From: Balneolaceae bacterium
GTDB taxonomy: Bacteria > Bacteroidota > Rhodothermia > Balneolales > Balneolaceae
Direction of reading: 5' to 3'
DNA length: 42,726 bases
NCBI GenBank assembly: GCA_007131725.1
Contig: SLPZ01000234.1
Coordinates: forward strand, 1 to 42,726
In this document: piece after piece, positions 27,913 through 37,608 of the stretch
Layout of the letters: each line of letters begins with the position of its first letter
Numbering within the stretch: the stretch's first letter is position 1
Made by a program: the position numbers and the translations under genes
Notes under the pieces: generated by a model
What the model was told of the DNA's origin: nothing
Databases searched by the model: none
The model's input: the letters and a program-made list of their open reading frames with translations, nothing else

Positions 27913-28845
27913 TCACAATCCTTCCCATTCAACCGGGCGTTTTTCTCCGGCGGTGATGGCTGTTTCAAGCCGGTTTTGAGGCGGTGGAAGCTGGCAAGTG
28001 GTGTATACATTAAATGCGCAGGGTGGGTTGTAGGCTTTGTTGAAATCGATCACCGTATATTCGCTGCCATCTTCCGGATAATCGATGTACATGTAGCGCC
28101 CGGCCTGGTAAGTTTCGGTACGGTTGGTTTCATCACCAAGAATGATGAACATCCGCTCTCCGCCTTCGAGTGCATCCAGTGTGAAGGTTTCTCCGTTGAT
28201 GGTAAATTCAAGCACGCCGGGAGACCGGGCATCAACCTGCTGCCCCAGCACATTCACAATGGAAATGGTGGCGCCTTCGGGATTGGGGATGAACCGTGCT
28301 TTGCGCTTCCATTCGGGATCGACTGGATAGGCCGGGAAGCCGGTAAACGCATCCGCCTGTTCATTCTCTTTGTTGTAAAGGCGGATAGCGGTAATATCAT
28401 CCCGGGTGATGACAAACCATTCCAGCGATCCGTGTTCAACCCTTGGTGCTTCTTCCCCATCATAGAGTACCATTTCTGATACGGATTCCTCATCATGCAA
28501 AACCTCCACTCCATCAGCTACCTGCATCACAACATGGCCGTTTTCATAAATGAAGGTGCCTGCATTTTCAGGGATGGCGCCTTCAGGAAACCGGACATCG
28601 CGGTCAGCACCGCTGCCAAAAGTATTTTCTCCCTCTTCAAGCACAAACATGCCGGACAGGCGCAGCCAGCCGGTCGGGGCTTTCAGGCTTTCCACACGGT
28701 TCTGTTTCCACTCTTCAATCTGTTCGGAGTAATTATTCGGAACTTCAGCCGGCCCCAGCTCCGTTTGTCCGCAAGCCGCGAACAGCAGTAACAAAATGAT
28801 TATTTGAAAGGAACACAATCGCATGGAAACAGGTTTTATTTTCAT
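27913..28845 (-). CDS. DUF1684-family lipoprotein
   Basis: LLLLFAACGQ lipobox; WKQNRVESLKAPTGWLRLSGMFVLEEGENTFGSG; C-terminal DFNKAYNPPCAFNVYTTCQLPPPQNRL typical of DUF1684; start chosen at MKIKPVSMR. Confidence 0.87.
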   Translation of the reverse strand: MKIKPVSMRLCSFQIIILLLLFAACGQTELGPAEVPNNYSEQIEEWKQNRVESLKAPTGWLRLSGMFVLEEGENTFGSGADRDVRFPEGAIPENAGTFIYENGHVVMQVADGVEVLHDEESVSEMVLYDGEEAPRVEHGSLEWFVITRDDITAIRLYNKENEQADAFTGFPAYPVDPEWKRKARFIPNPEGATISIVNVLGQQVDARSPGVLEFTINGETFTLDALEGGERMFIILGDETNRTETYQAGRYMYIDYPEDGSEYTVIDFNKAYNPPCAFNVYTTCQLPPPQNRLETAITAGEKRPVEWEGL

Positions 28846-28911
28846 TGCCCTAAAGTAACTCATTTTGCCATCAAAAATTATCCCGAAAACAATACAAGCC
28901 ATCACCTGTTG

Positions 28912-29268
28912 TTACCACGGTTTTTCAAGGCTTTCCTTGTCCGGTTCCATTTCATCGGCAACCCAATAGCTCTCGTAACCAGATTTAAGCATTAGCGGAT
29001 CTTTATTTACGATTCTTGAGGCTAAGGCAAGCGGACACAGAATCAGATAAAAAATGAGCGAAAGAAGAATTGTGGGGATGATGTAACTGAGAATTTTTGC
29101 CAGGCCCATCCAGAGTTTGTCGATGATTTTGCTCATCGGTTCAAACAGGCCCAAAATTCCGACAGCAGCGGCAATGTAGAGAAAAAAGGGAATTGCCGTG
29201 AACAGATAGATCACCAGAAAACCCATGCTGATGACCAGAACAGTAGATTTTGGATTGGTTTTATTCAT
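28912..29268 (-). CDS. SxtJ-family small membrane protein
   Basis: Multi-TM protein with IDKLWMGLAKILSYIIPTILLSLIFYLILCPLALASRI; immediately follows DUF5989 and carbamoyltransferase genes. Confidence 0.8.
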   Translation of the reverse strand: MNKTNPKSTVLVISMGFLVIYLFTAIPFFLYIAAAVGILGLFEPMSKIIDKLWMGLAKILSYIIPTILLSLIFYLILCPLALASRIVNKDPLMLKSGYESYWVADEMEPDKESLEKPW

Positions 29269-29271
29269 AGA

Positions 29272-29421
29272 TCAGAACAAGGTATAAATAAACGGAGCCA
29301 GTGAACTTCCGCCGCCAATCACAATCAAAACACCCAATAGCAGCAATACAAAAATCAGCGGGGCGAGCAAAAACTTTTTCCGCTCACTGATGAAGTAGAG
29401 GATGTCTTTCAGGATTTCCAT
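29272..29421 (-). CDS. DUF5989-family small membrane protein (49 aa; not in the supplied ORF track)
   Basis: Read directly from the minus strand: MEILKDILYFISERKKFLLAPLIFVLLLLGVLIVIGGGSSLAPFIYTLF*. Confidence 0.88.
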   Translation of the reverse strand: MEILKDILYFISERKKFLLAPLIFVLLLLGVLIVIGGGSSLAPFIYTLF

Positions 29422-29543
29422 TTATCAAATTTTTTTAGTCATCAAGCAAACTCTACGAGGACCGTACGGACTCTCGCAGGTTCTTTAAATCGTTAATCTA
29501 TTCACAAAATACATTAAAGCCTTAATATTTCTGAATGCTAATT

Positions 29544-31439
29544 TTAGTCCGGTCTGAACTCTTTTTTCCACTTATTTGGGTTGTTCCAATCGGGCTGGTC
29601 TGTTTTTTTTAGCAGAAAATTTTCTATCACCAGGTAATCCATCTCCGTTTTCATAAAACACGCATAGGCATCATCCGGAGTACATACAATTGGTTCACCA
29701 CGCACATTAAAACTGGTATTTACCAGCACACTGAATCCTGTTTTCTCTTTGAATGCCTGCAGCAGCTTCCAGTAATCCGGGTTTGTATTTTTGTTGACGG
29801 TTTGCACCCGTGCTGAGTAATCGAGGTGGGTTACCGCAGGAATATCGCTTCGCTGATGATAGAGTTTATCAAAAAGATTCAGGTCATGGTAATTTTCAGG
29901 GCGTGGTTTTATCCTGCCTTTTTTTACATCAGCTACCAGCAGCATATAGGGTGAGGGAACTTCAAGATCAAAATAGTCAGCCGCATCCTCTTCAGGAACT
30001 GATGGTGCAAACGGCCGGAAACTTTCACGGTATTTGATTTTGGTGTTCAGTTTTTTCTGCATCTCCGCATCACGGGCATCCGCCAGAATACTCCGGTTGC
30101 CCAGTGCCCGCGGACCAAATTCCATCCTGCCGCGTAACCAGCCCACAACATTTCCTCTGCTCAGCAGTTCTGCACACTGTGCGCACAGCCGGCCGTAATC
30201 TTCAATTTTTTGGTATACCGCTTTCTGTTTTTTCAGTGTTTGAATGATCTCTTTATCCGAAAAAGAAGGACCTAACTGAGCTCCGCTCATTCCATCTGAA
30301 GATTTTTTTATCTCGCGGGGTTCTTCAAAATAGATGTGATGGGCCATCTGGGCAGCTCCCAGAGCACCGCCTGCATCACCGGCTGCCGGCTGTATAAACA
30401 GATTTTTAAACAGCCCGGATTCCTGGATTTTACCGTTTGCCACACAATTCAGAGCCACACCTCCGGCCATGCAGAGATTTTCGGAACCGGTTGATCGTTT
30501 AGCTTCCTCAGCCATTTTCATCACAATCTCTTCGGTTACGGACTGAATGGCATATGCCAGGTTACACTGCTCCTGGCTGAAATTTTCACCGGGTTCGTTT
30601 TTTGGAAAGCCGAACAGCGATTCCCACTTTTTCTCATTCACCATTTTCAGTCCGGTGGCATAGTTGAAATAATCCTGGTTGAGGCGGATGGAACCATCTT
30701 CCTTGATCTCAACAATATGCTTTTTGATCAGATCACGAAATTTTTGTGTTTGTATCGATTTGGGATTGCCATACGGAGCAAGGCCCATCAGCTTGTACTC
30801 GCCTGAATTGACCCTGAACCCGAGATAATACGTAAAAGCCGAATAAAGCAGGCCCACCGAGTGTGGAAACCGAAGCTCTTTGATTTTTTTGATCCGGTTT
30901 CCTTTTCCGTGACAGATCGAAGCCGTTGCCCATTCGCCAACACCATCTATCGTTAAAATGGCCGATTCCTGAAATGACGACGGATAAAAAGCACTGGCTG
31001 CATGCGAAAGATGATGTTCGGGAAATAGAAGCTTCAGATTTTTCCGGTTATAACTTTCAATTTCAGAAAGCCCGTCGCGAATCATTTTTTTCAGAAACAT
31101 TTTTTCCCGAAGCCAGACCGGAATCGAAACTATAAACTGGCGAAGCCCTCGTGGTGCAAAAGCGTAATAAGTTTCAAGCAGCCGCTCGAATTTCAAGAGA
31201 GGTTTATCATAAAAGACCACAGCATCCAGTTCGTCAATGTGTATGCCGGTTTCTTCGAGACAGTAACGAATGGCATTTTCAGGAAAAATGGCGGTATGCT
31301 TTTCTCGTGTAAACCGCTCCTCCTGGGCGGCAGCTTCAATCCTGCCATCCATAAGTATAGCCGCAGCCGAATCGTGGTAAAAAGCCGATATACCTAAAAT
31401 GGTTTTCTGTTTCACGGAATAAGCAGTGTTTAAAACCAC
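29544..31439 (-). CDS. NodU/CmcH-family carbamoyltransferase
   Basis: ILGISAFYHDSAAAILMDGRIEAAAQEERFTREKH; C-terminal RMEFGPRALGNRSILADARD; start may be the GTG at VKQKTILGIS. Confidence 0.92.
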   Translation of the reverse strand: MVLNTAYSVKQKTILGISAFYHDSAAAILMDGRIEAAAQEERFTREKHTAIFPENAIRYCLEETGIHIDELDAVVFYDKPLLKFERLLETYYAFAPRGLRQFIVSIPVWLREKMFLKKMIRDGLSEIESYNRKNLKLLFPEHHLSHAASAFYPSSFQESAILTIDGVGEWATASICHGKGNRIKKIKELRFPHSVGLLYSAFTYYLGFRVNSGEYKLMGLAPYGNPKSIQTQKFRDLIKKHIVEIKEDGSIRLNQDYFNYATGLKMVNEKKWESLFGFPKNEPGENFSQEQCNLAYAIQSVTEEIVMKMAEEAKRSTGSENLCMAGGVALNCVANGKIQESGLFKNLFIQPAAGDAGGALGAAQMAHHIYFEEPREIKKSSDGMSGAQLGPSFSDKEIIQTLKKQKAVYQKIEDYGRLCAQCAELLSRGNVVGWLRGRMEFGPRALGNRSILADARDAEMQKKLNTKIKYRESFRPFAPSVPEEDAADYFDLEVPSPYMLLVADVKKGRIKPRPENYHDLNLFDKLYHQRSDIPAVTHLDYSARVQTVNKNTNPDYWKLLQAFKEKTGFSVLVNTSFNVRGEPIVCTPDDAYACFMKTEMDYLVIENFLLKKTDQPDWNNPNKWKKEFRPD

Positions 31440-31517
31440 AAGTTACATCAAACTTTTCAGTTTTTTAAAAAACGTATCACTGTTTTAAATCAGTTTTAAC
31501 GGAATTTACTGAGAAGT

Positions 31518-33002
31518 TCAGTTGGTGCTGTCTTTAAGCAAATCAGGATTACGCGGCAGTTTTACGGTAAAAACTGCACCACCCTGAGGAGAGTTTTTGG
31601 CAGTAATGGTTCCGCCGTGCTGCTCCACGATATCTTTGCAGATTGAGAGACCCAGACCAAGGCCGAATTTTATTTCAGATTTTTTAGTAGAAAAGTTTGA
31701 ATCAAAAATTCTGTCGATGATCTCTTCTTTAATTCCCGGCCCTGAATCTTTGATAGTTACCCAGATATAGTCTTCATCATGGTCACACCAAATACTCAGG
31801 CCACCTTTATTGCCCATTGCATCAGAGGCATTTAATATTATGTTAGTCCAAACCTGATTTAAGGCAGCAGGATTTGCACGGATTATTGGCACTTCCGGTA
31901 ATTCTATGTCAATGTCGTAGAATTTAATTCGGTTGCTGGTAAGCTGCAGCGTATCGTGGATACCTTCACGAATATCAATATCTTCCCAATGGCGGTCGGT
32001 ATCGGTACGGCTGTAACTTTTCAGGCTGTTGACAAGTCCGGATATTCTGGTTCCCGAACTTTCAATATTCTGGAACATCCTGCCAAGCTCAAAATGGTTT
32101 AAATGAAAGGCGAGTTTCTGCCGCTCAAAAATCTCTTTTTCTTTAAATTCTGAGATGAGTTCGTCCGGTATTAGAGCCAGCAGACGAAGCTGAGATGCTG
32201 TTGCTTTTTCGAAGGTTTTTTTTAAAACTCTTACACGCTGCCGGAGTTCGGCGGTATCAAGAAAATATGCTTTTTTACCGGCTTCATACAGTTTTTGTAA
32301 TAATTCTTCAGTCTCTTCTTGTTGATCTAATTGCTGTAACAGACCGGACATTCTGGATTCCAGTGTTTCGGTGGAGCGCAGCAGCGATGCGGTCGGGTTG
32401 TTCACCTCATGGGCAAATCCCGCAACAAGCTGGCCCAGTGTGGCCATTTTTTCCTGATAAATCAGGCGGTCCTGAGCTTCTTTTAATTCGCGGTAGGCTT
32501 TTTGTGATTCGTTCCTCTCGTTGCGAAGTTTGTTGTTCACAGAGTCGAGTTTCATCTGCAGAATAATGGTGTTCCGGAATCGGTCGAGCAAGTTGGCAAG
32601 TATCAGCTCGTCCATATATTTCTGGAACCGTTTATTCTGATCCAGAAGTGTTCGAACCTCCGAATCGGGGATTTTTAAAACCGTTGCTTTTTTTTCTACA
32701 ATTGAGGTTGTTAGTGAGGGCTCACCTGTCGTAAAAGCAATGATTCCGATAAATGACCCGGACTGTAACCTGATGATGGGATAATCTGACTGGGTATCGG
32801 GTTTCTTCTTATAAAGCTCTACCACACCATCCAGCAAAATGTAGATGTCTTTTAGCTGTTCTCCCTCTTTAAGAAGGACGGATCCCTCTTCGTACTGTTT
32901 TAAATATTTTGTGGATTGGTCTGCCTCACCAAACAAACGCTGAATCAGTTCTGTGACGTGTTTGCGGTCTTTAATCCACTGTTTTCCAAGTTTAAATTCC
33001 AT
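31518..33002 (-). CDS. Soluble sensor histidine kinase with N-terminal cyclic-nucleotide-binding-like domain
   Basis: EGSVLLKEGEQLKDIYILLDGVVELYKK cNMP-like fold; MATLGQLVAGFAHEVNNPTASLLRS H-box; GPGIKEEIIDRIFDSNFSTK..GLGLGLSICKDIVEQHGG. Confidence 0.9.
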   Translation of the reverse strand: MEFKLGKQWIKDRKHVTELIQRLFGEADQSTKYLKQYEEGSVLLKEGEQLKDIYILLDGVVELYKKKPDTQSDYPIIRLQSGSFIGIIAFTTGEPSLTTSIVEKKATVLKIPDSEVRTLLDQNKRFQKYMDELILANLLDRFRNTIILQMKLDSVNNKLRNERNESQKAYRELKEAQDRLIYQEKMATLGQLVAGFAHEVNNPTASLLRSTETLESRMSGLLQQLDQQEETEELLQKLYEAGKKAYFLDTAELRQRVRVLKKTFEKATASQLRLLALIPDELISEFKEKEIFERQKLAFHLNHFELGRMFQNIESSGTRISGLVNSLKSYSRTDTDRHWEDIDIREGIHDTLQLTSNRIKFYDIDIELPEVPIIRANPAALNQVWTNIILNASDAMGNKGGLSIWCDHDEDYIWVTIKDSGPGIKEEIIDRIFDSNFSTKKSEIKFGLGLGLSICKDIVEQHGGTITAKNSPQGGAVFTVKLPRNPDLLKDSTN

Positions 33003-33010
33003 ATCGGGTT

Positions 33011-33511
33011 TTATTTATCAGTCATTCCGCCGCTTATTCTAATGTGCTCGGCAATTCGTTCACCGTCTAAAATCTGCATAAAGGCAAGCGGATTTTCAGT
33101 ATTCTCAATCACGTAGTCTGTAAGCAGCTCTGTTACGATATTGATCAGTTCTTCTTTATTCCACGGCTTGGCTATATAGTGTTTCAGGTCTGCCTCGTTC
33201 ACCGCCCTCACAGTTTCATCGAGTCCTGCCTGCCCGGTGATGAGTACTTTCCGGGTTTTAAAAGTTTCGGGTGTTTTCTGCATCTCTACAAGCAGCTCCA
33301 CTCCGTTATCACCAGGAAGAACATGATCACATAAAATAAGCCCGACCTGTTCCTCTCTATCATAAATCTCCTGGATAATTTCACGTGCTTCTTCGGCTGT
33401 ATCTGCCATTTCGATTGGGAAAAAAACTTCAAATCTGTCAAGATCCCGAACAATAGAATCAAGAACCTCCGGTTCATCTTCTACAACAAGTATATAAATT
33501 TTGTCTTCCAT
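33011..33511 (-). CDS. Response regulator (receiver domain, no recognisable DNA-binding output domain)
   Basis: ILVVEDEPEVLDSIVRDL, LILCDHVLPGDNGVELL, KVLITGQ, HYIAKPWNKEEL. Confidence 0.9.
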   Translation of the reverse strand: MEDKIYILVVEDEPEVLDSIVRDLDRFEVFFPIEMADTAEEAREIIQEIYDREEQVGLILCDHVLPGDNGVELLVEMQKTPETFKTRKVLITGQAGLDETVRAVNEADLKHYIAKPWNKEELINIVTELLTDYVIENTENPLAFMQILDGERIAEHIRISGGMTDK

Positions 33512-33522
33512 AATGTTTTCTT

Positions 33523-34911
33523 TTAAACGATGAATGGCCAGTAAACGACCGATAAAATTAGTACAAAAATAATTCCGATGATACCAATAATCACCCCGGC
33601 TGATATCATATGCTTGGTTTGAATCATTCCGGTGCTCACGGCAATGGCATTTGGCGGGGTTGAGATGGGCAGAACCATCGCAAAACTTGCAGAGAGTGCA
33701 ATAACCAGCCCGATCATCAACATGCCTGCTGTGCCTTCAAGAATGCCCGAAGTTACAAGCGAAATGGCCAGCGGAATGAGGAGTGATGCGGTTACTGTAT
33801 TCGATAAAAAGTTCGACATGACCAGTGCTACTCCTCCAAAAACACCAAGAAGCATCAGGTAACCGAACTGTTCCCATGAGATGGCACCAACCATCCATTC
33901 GGCAAGCCCGGTTTCTTTCATGGAAATACCCAGGGCTATACCACCTGCAATCAGCCAAAGAACTTCCCAGGGAAGTTTTCGGATGTCATTCTTGCCAAAA
34001 GCCGAGGTCAGTGTAAGAACTGCAACCGGCAGCAAGGCCACAATACTGCTTCTGATTCCGTGCAAGCCTTCGGTAACCCACAACAGTACAGTTACGGCAA
34101 AAGTTACATAGAGTATTTTTGCGTTCCGTGATTTCTTGAGTACACCATCGAGCTTGAGAGGAATTATTTCCAGTGCCGGTGGATAGAGCCTCAGCAGAAC
34201 CTGCCAGGCAATGATCAGCATCACAATGGCAAGCGGAGTTGCATAAAGCATCCAACTGCTGAAGGCCACATCAACTCCCTGCTGATTCAGTGCCGCAATC
34301 ACCACAGCATTGGGCGGCGTTCCAATCGGTGTTGCAATACCCCCAATGTTGGCAGCAAAAGGAACACAGAGCGCAATCCCGATTCGTGCGGGGTCGCCCG
34401 GCTCCATTTTTGCGATTATCGGCAGAATTACGGTAATCATCATGGCGGTGGTGGCCGTGTTGCTCATAAATGCAGACAGTACAGCCGTAACAACCATCAG
34501 TCCCAGCATAATAAATTTTGGCCGTTTGCCAAATGGCTGAAGTAATATTCGAGTCAGGTTTTTATCAAAATCGTATTTTACAGAAGCATCGGCCAGGACA
34601 AATCCCCCCAAAAACAAGATGATGATGGGATCTGCCAGGGTGGCAATAAATTCCGTATATGGCAGGGGAGTATAATCTACAGACGAGTAATTGATGAAAC
34701 CTTCTGCACTCAGTAGTGTTACCTGTGAGAAAATCACCAGAATGGAGGTGGAGTAGATGGGAATTGTTTCAAACATCCAGAATACAGCCGCCATCAAAAA
34801 AATACTCATGGCAAGATGGCCTGCTAACGAGAGCCCCGGAAAAGTAACAATCAATGGAATTACAAACCCTGTTAACCCAAGTACCAGGCCGGTCAGTTTT
34901 AATTTCGACAT
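33523..34911 (-). CDS. DASS/SLC13-family sodium:anion symporter
   Basis: Multi-TM; MSNTATTAMMITVILPI and SNTVTASLLIPLA SNT motifs, GGIATPIGTPPNAVVIAAL. Confidence 0.92.
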   Translation of the reverse strand: MSKLKLTGLVLGLTGFVIPLIVTFPGLSLAGHLAMSIFLMAAVFWMFETIPIYSTSILVIFSQVTLLSAEGFINYSSVDYTPLPYTEFIATLADPIIILFLGGFVLADASVKYDFDKNLTRILLQPFGKRPKFIMLGLMVVTAVLSAFMSNTATTAMMITVILPIIAKMEPGDPARIGIALCVPFAANIGGIATPIGTPPNAVVIAALNQQGVDVAFSSWMLYATPLAIVMLIIAWQVLLRLYPPALEIIPLKLDGVLKKSRNAKILYVTFAVTVLLWVTEGLHGIRSSIVALLPVAVLTLTSAFGKNDIRKLPWEVLWLIAGGIALGISMKETGLAEWMVGAISWEQFGYLMLLGVFGGVALVMSNFLSNTVTASLLIPLAISLVTSGILEGTAGMLMIGLVIALSASFAMVLPISTPPNAIAVSTGMIQTKHMISAGVIIGIIGIIFVLILSVVYWPFIV

Positions 34912-35238
34912 TATAGTATCAGCCTCTTTTGATTTAATTTTTAAGAGTCTATAAGTTAACCAAAAGAATGATCATTTTTGAAGGGTTTTTGAAAAAAGCG
35001 CTTCCTAAACACAAGTTTTTTATGATATTTTTTGCTCTTTTTCCAAATGCTTATGAGGACTAAAATTCTGGCTTAAGTCCTGTTTTTATATCACATTTCG
35101 AGTAGTCTATCACTCGGTACTTCAGAGAGTCTGATTATTTATTAGTAACTTTTGAATTATCATTTTTCTGAATGGTGCAGATACATTTTATGGTTCTTTA
35201 AGGTGTCTATAACAGATAATTGAAAATCGGTTCAGCAC

Positions 35239-35943
35239 ATGTTCAAGTTTTTAAAACGATGGCTTCCCGGGCGGGATGAGGTAAGCAGGCCAAAGTCGGC
35301 TGTCACACAGGCAGTGGCTATGCTGCGCCGGGAATATGAAGGTAAACCCTTTAATGAAAACAACGTTGATCCCGATCCGATTAAGCAGTTTTCAGCCTGG
35401 TTTGATGTTGCTGTAAAAGCCATTAAACACGATCCCAATGCAATGATTCTCTCGACTGTGAATTCCAATGGCCGTCCATCATCCCGGACAGTTCTTCTGA
35501 AAGGGTTTGATGAAAATGGTTTTATTTTTTACACCAACTATAACAGCCAAAAAGCAAAGCACATCGGGCAAAATCCGAATGTATCTCTAACTTTTTACTG
35601 GCCTGACCTGGTTCGCCAGATTCATATCGAGGGAATCGCTGAAAAAGTTCCGGCTGAAAAATCTGATCAATATTTTGCCACTCGGCCCGACACCAGCAAG
35701 CTCAGTGCCTGGGCTTCCGATCAAAGTCGTCCAATCGGTTCAAGAGATGAGCTTGAGAACAAGCTGAAATCGATGGAAAAAAAGTTTGCTAAAGGAGAAA
35801 TTCCGCGTCCGCCGCATTGGGGCGGTTTTTGCGTAGCCCCCCGACGAATCGAGTTTTGGCAGGGGCGCCTGAACCGGCTTCATGACAGAATTAGCTATCA
35901 AAAAGAAAACGGAGAGTGGAAAATGGAGAGATTATCTCCATAA
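35239..35943 (+). CDS. pdxH: Pyridoxamine 5'-phosphate oxidase
   Basis: SSRTVLLKGFDENGFIFYTNYNSQKAKHIGQNPNVSLTFYW; C-term RIEFWQGRLNRLHDRISY..WKMERLSP. Confidence 0.95.
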   Translation: MFKFLKRWLPGRDEVSRPKSAVTQAVAMLRREYEGKPFNENNVDPDPIKQFSAWFDVAVKAIKHDPNAMILSTVNSNGRPSSRTVLLKGFDENGFIFYTNYNSQKAKHIGQNPNVSLTFYWPDLVRQIHIEGIAEKVPAEKSDQYFATRPDTSKLSAWASDQSRPIGSRDELENKLKSMEKKFAKGEIPRPPHWGGFCVAPRRIEFWQGRLNRLHDRISYQKENGEWKMERLSP

Positions 35944-35949
35944 TCAGAC

Positions 35950-36345
35950 TCAAATTGATTGGACATCTGTTTTTGAGAAATCATCACCAATAAAGAGAAG
36001 AGATTCATGGAGTGAAATGGCCAGTGCATATGAAAAACAATCGCCAAAATTAAGATTTGCCGGATGGCGGCCTTTTCCAAATTTCCGATATGCTGATCTG
36101 GCAATTTCTGCTTGATCCTCTGTAACCGGCATTACTGTAATTCCAAGCCGATGAATAAACTGATCCACTTCAAGATCTCCTGAATCTCCAAAACGGGAAT
36201 GCATTACAATTCCTGTTTCTAACAGGGTAGCAGCAGATATGCGCAAGTTCTTAGCACGTTCCAATGCATTTATCAATCGCTCTGAATCAGGTTCACTCTG
36301 TAAAATTGCAACAACTGCAGATGTGTCTAATACCATCTCATTCAA
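35950..36345 (-). CDS. VapC-type PIN-domain ribonuclease toxin
   Basis: MVLDTSAVVAILQSEPDSERLINAL...GKGRHPANLNFGDCFSYALA PIN motifs. Confidence 0.92.
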   Translation of the reverse strand: MNEMVLDTSAVVAILQSEPDSERLINALERAKNLRISAATLLETGIVMHSRFGDSGDLEVDQFIHRLGITVMPVTEDQAEIARSAYRKFGKGRHPANLNFGDCFSYALAISLHESLLFIGDDFSKTDVQSI

Positions 36346-36596
36346 CCTGGCAAGCCGTGTTTGTCGTATTCCAAAATCTCATCGTCTGACCGGTTGTCGG
36401 CCTTTTGAAGTCTGGCGACTCTTTTTTGAATTCGGCGCACTTCTTCCCGAAAAATATTTGTAGTGCGTTTCCCGGTTTCGCGCTCCAGACGCTCTTTCAA
36501 AGCTTTGGATATCGCTTCGGTCAGGCTTTCTCCTGTTATTCCCGCAAGTCGGCGGGCCAATTGATCTACTTCCCGGTTTTTAATACTTAGCGCCAT
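36342..36596 (-). CDS. VapB-type antitoxin
   Basis: MALSIKNREVDQLARRLAGITGESLTEAISKALKERLERE; 4-nt ATGA overlap with the PIN gene. Confidence 0.92.
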   Translation of the reverse strand: MALSIKNREVDQLARRLAGITGESLTEAISKALKERLERETGKRTTNIFREEVRRIQKRVARLQKADNRSDDEILEYDKHGLPG

Positions 36597-36716
36597 TCTG
36601 TTTATTGATTATATAATTATGTATTGAATATATAAACTAAATAAACAGGAATAAATTATTCAAAATATTCCTGCAGTCACTATGATCAAGAAATCAATCG
36701 GTTCACTCAATCCAGA

Positions 36717-36756
36717 TAAAAAAAGCCCTGCATGGTTTAACCAAACAGGGCTTTTT
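36717..36756 (-). terminator. Strong intrinsic terminator hairpin, usable in both directions
   Basis: AAAAAGCCCTG-catggtttaaccaaa-CAGGGCTTTTT, just downstream of the 36778-37305 minus-strand gene. Confidence 0.85.
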
Positions 36757-36777
36757 CACGGTTTATTGAAGAAGTAT

Positions 36778-37305
36778 TCAGGACACGGGAAATGGGTCAA
36801 CTTTGTTTCCCTTGTTGTCGAAATAGAGAACTTTTCCTTTTCCGTCTTTTTGAAGAATTACCTTGTACTCGGTGGTTTTCGGGTCAAAATTTTGCACGGT
36901 TTTTTCGTTTCCGATCAATTTCCACTCCTTAAATTCACCCGTGGCAAGGTAACGGTTTATTTTGTTCGGAAGGGGAACATTCACCTGAATAAGGCGGGCT
37001 TTAACAAGGTTTCCATGTTCATTATACTCGGCATAAACCCGCTCGTTTTCTGATGTTCCTTTCAGTATGTAGTGGCCGGCATTCCATCTTTCATCAAAAC
37101 GAACTTTCAATCCCGAGTTCTTAATAGCAGCATCATACCGCAAGCAGTTGATATCTGTAAAGCAACTGTAATTTTGCTCGTTGATTACGAGTACATTTCC
37201 ATCCTGGTTTATTGAATGATCAATATCTTTTGCAAAAACCGTCCCGGAAAAGATAACGATCATCAAGAAAGCCAGAATACTGATTGGATAGTTTGACGAT
37301 TTCAT
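36778..37305 (-). CDS. Secreted hypothetical protein
   Basis: N-terminal signal peptide ISILAFLMIVIFSGTVFA; followed by a good terminator. Confidence 0.75.
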   Translation of the reverse strand: MKSSNYPISILAFLMIVIFSGTVFAKDIDHSINQDGNVLVINEQNYSCFTDINCLRYDAAIKNSGLKVRFDERWNAGHYILKGTSENERVYAEYNEHGNLVKARLIQVNVPLPNKINRYLATGEFKEWKLIGNEKTVQNFDPKTTEYKVILQKDGKGKVLYFDNKGNKVDPFPVS

Positions 37306-37608
37306 AATGACTCCTCTTTTTTAGTTGAAGTGATTTTCTATGAGAAGCAATTTTTGCTTCTGGTTAGCAAGACGAGCCATCTTTTTTAAAAGTTGCAAAA
37401 TGAGGAAAATTTTTTAAATCGTAAACAAAATCAAAATAACCGGTTAACCCTCTTGGTACGTGAACTTTTCTGAAATGTTATGAGCCGGGAAATGACTGTT
37501 TTTTACTCATTGAAAAATTCATTCCTGAAAAAATTTAAGCCTAAAAAATTTTTACTGGAAGAATGGATATTCCTGCTTAATACTTTGCATTATCCGGTAA
37601 TAAACAGC

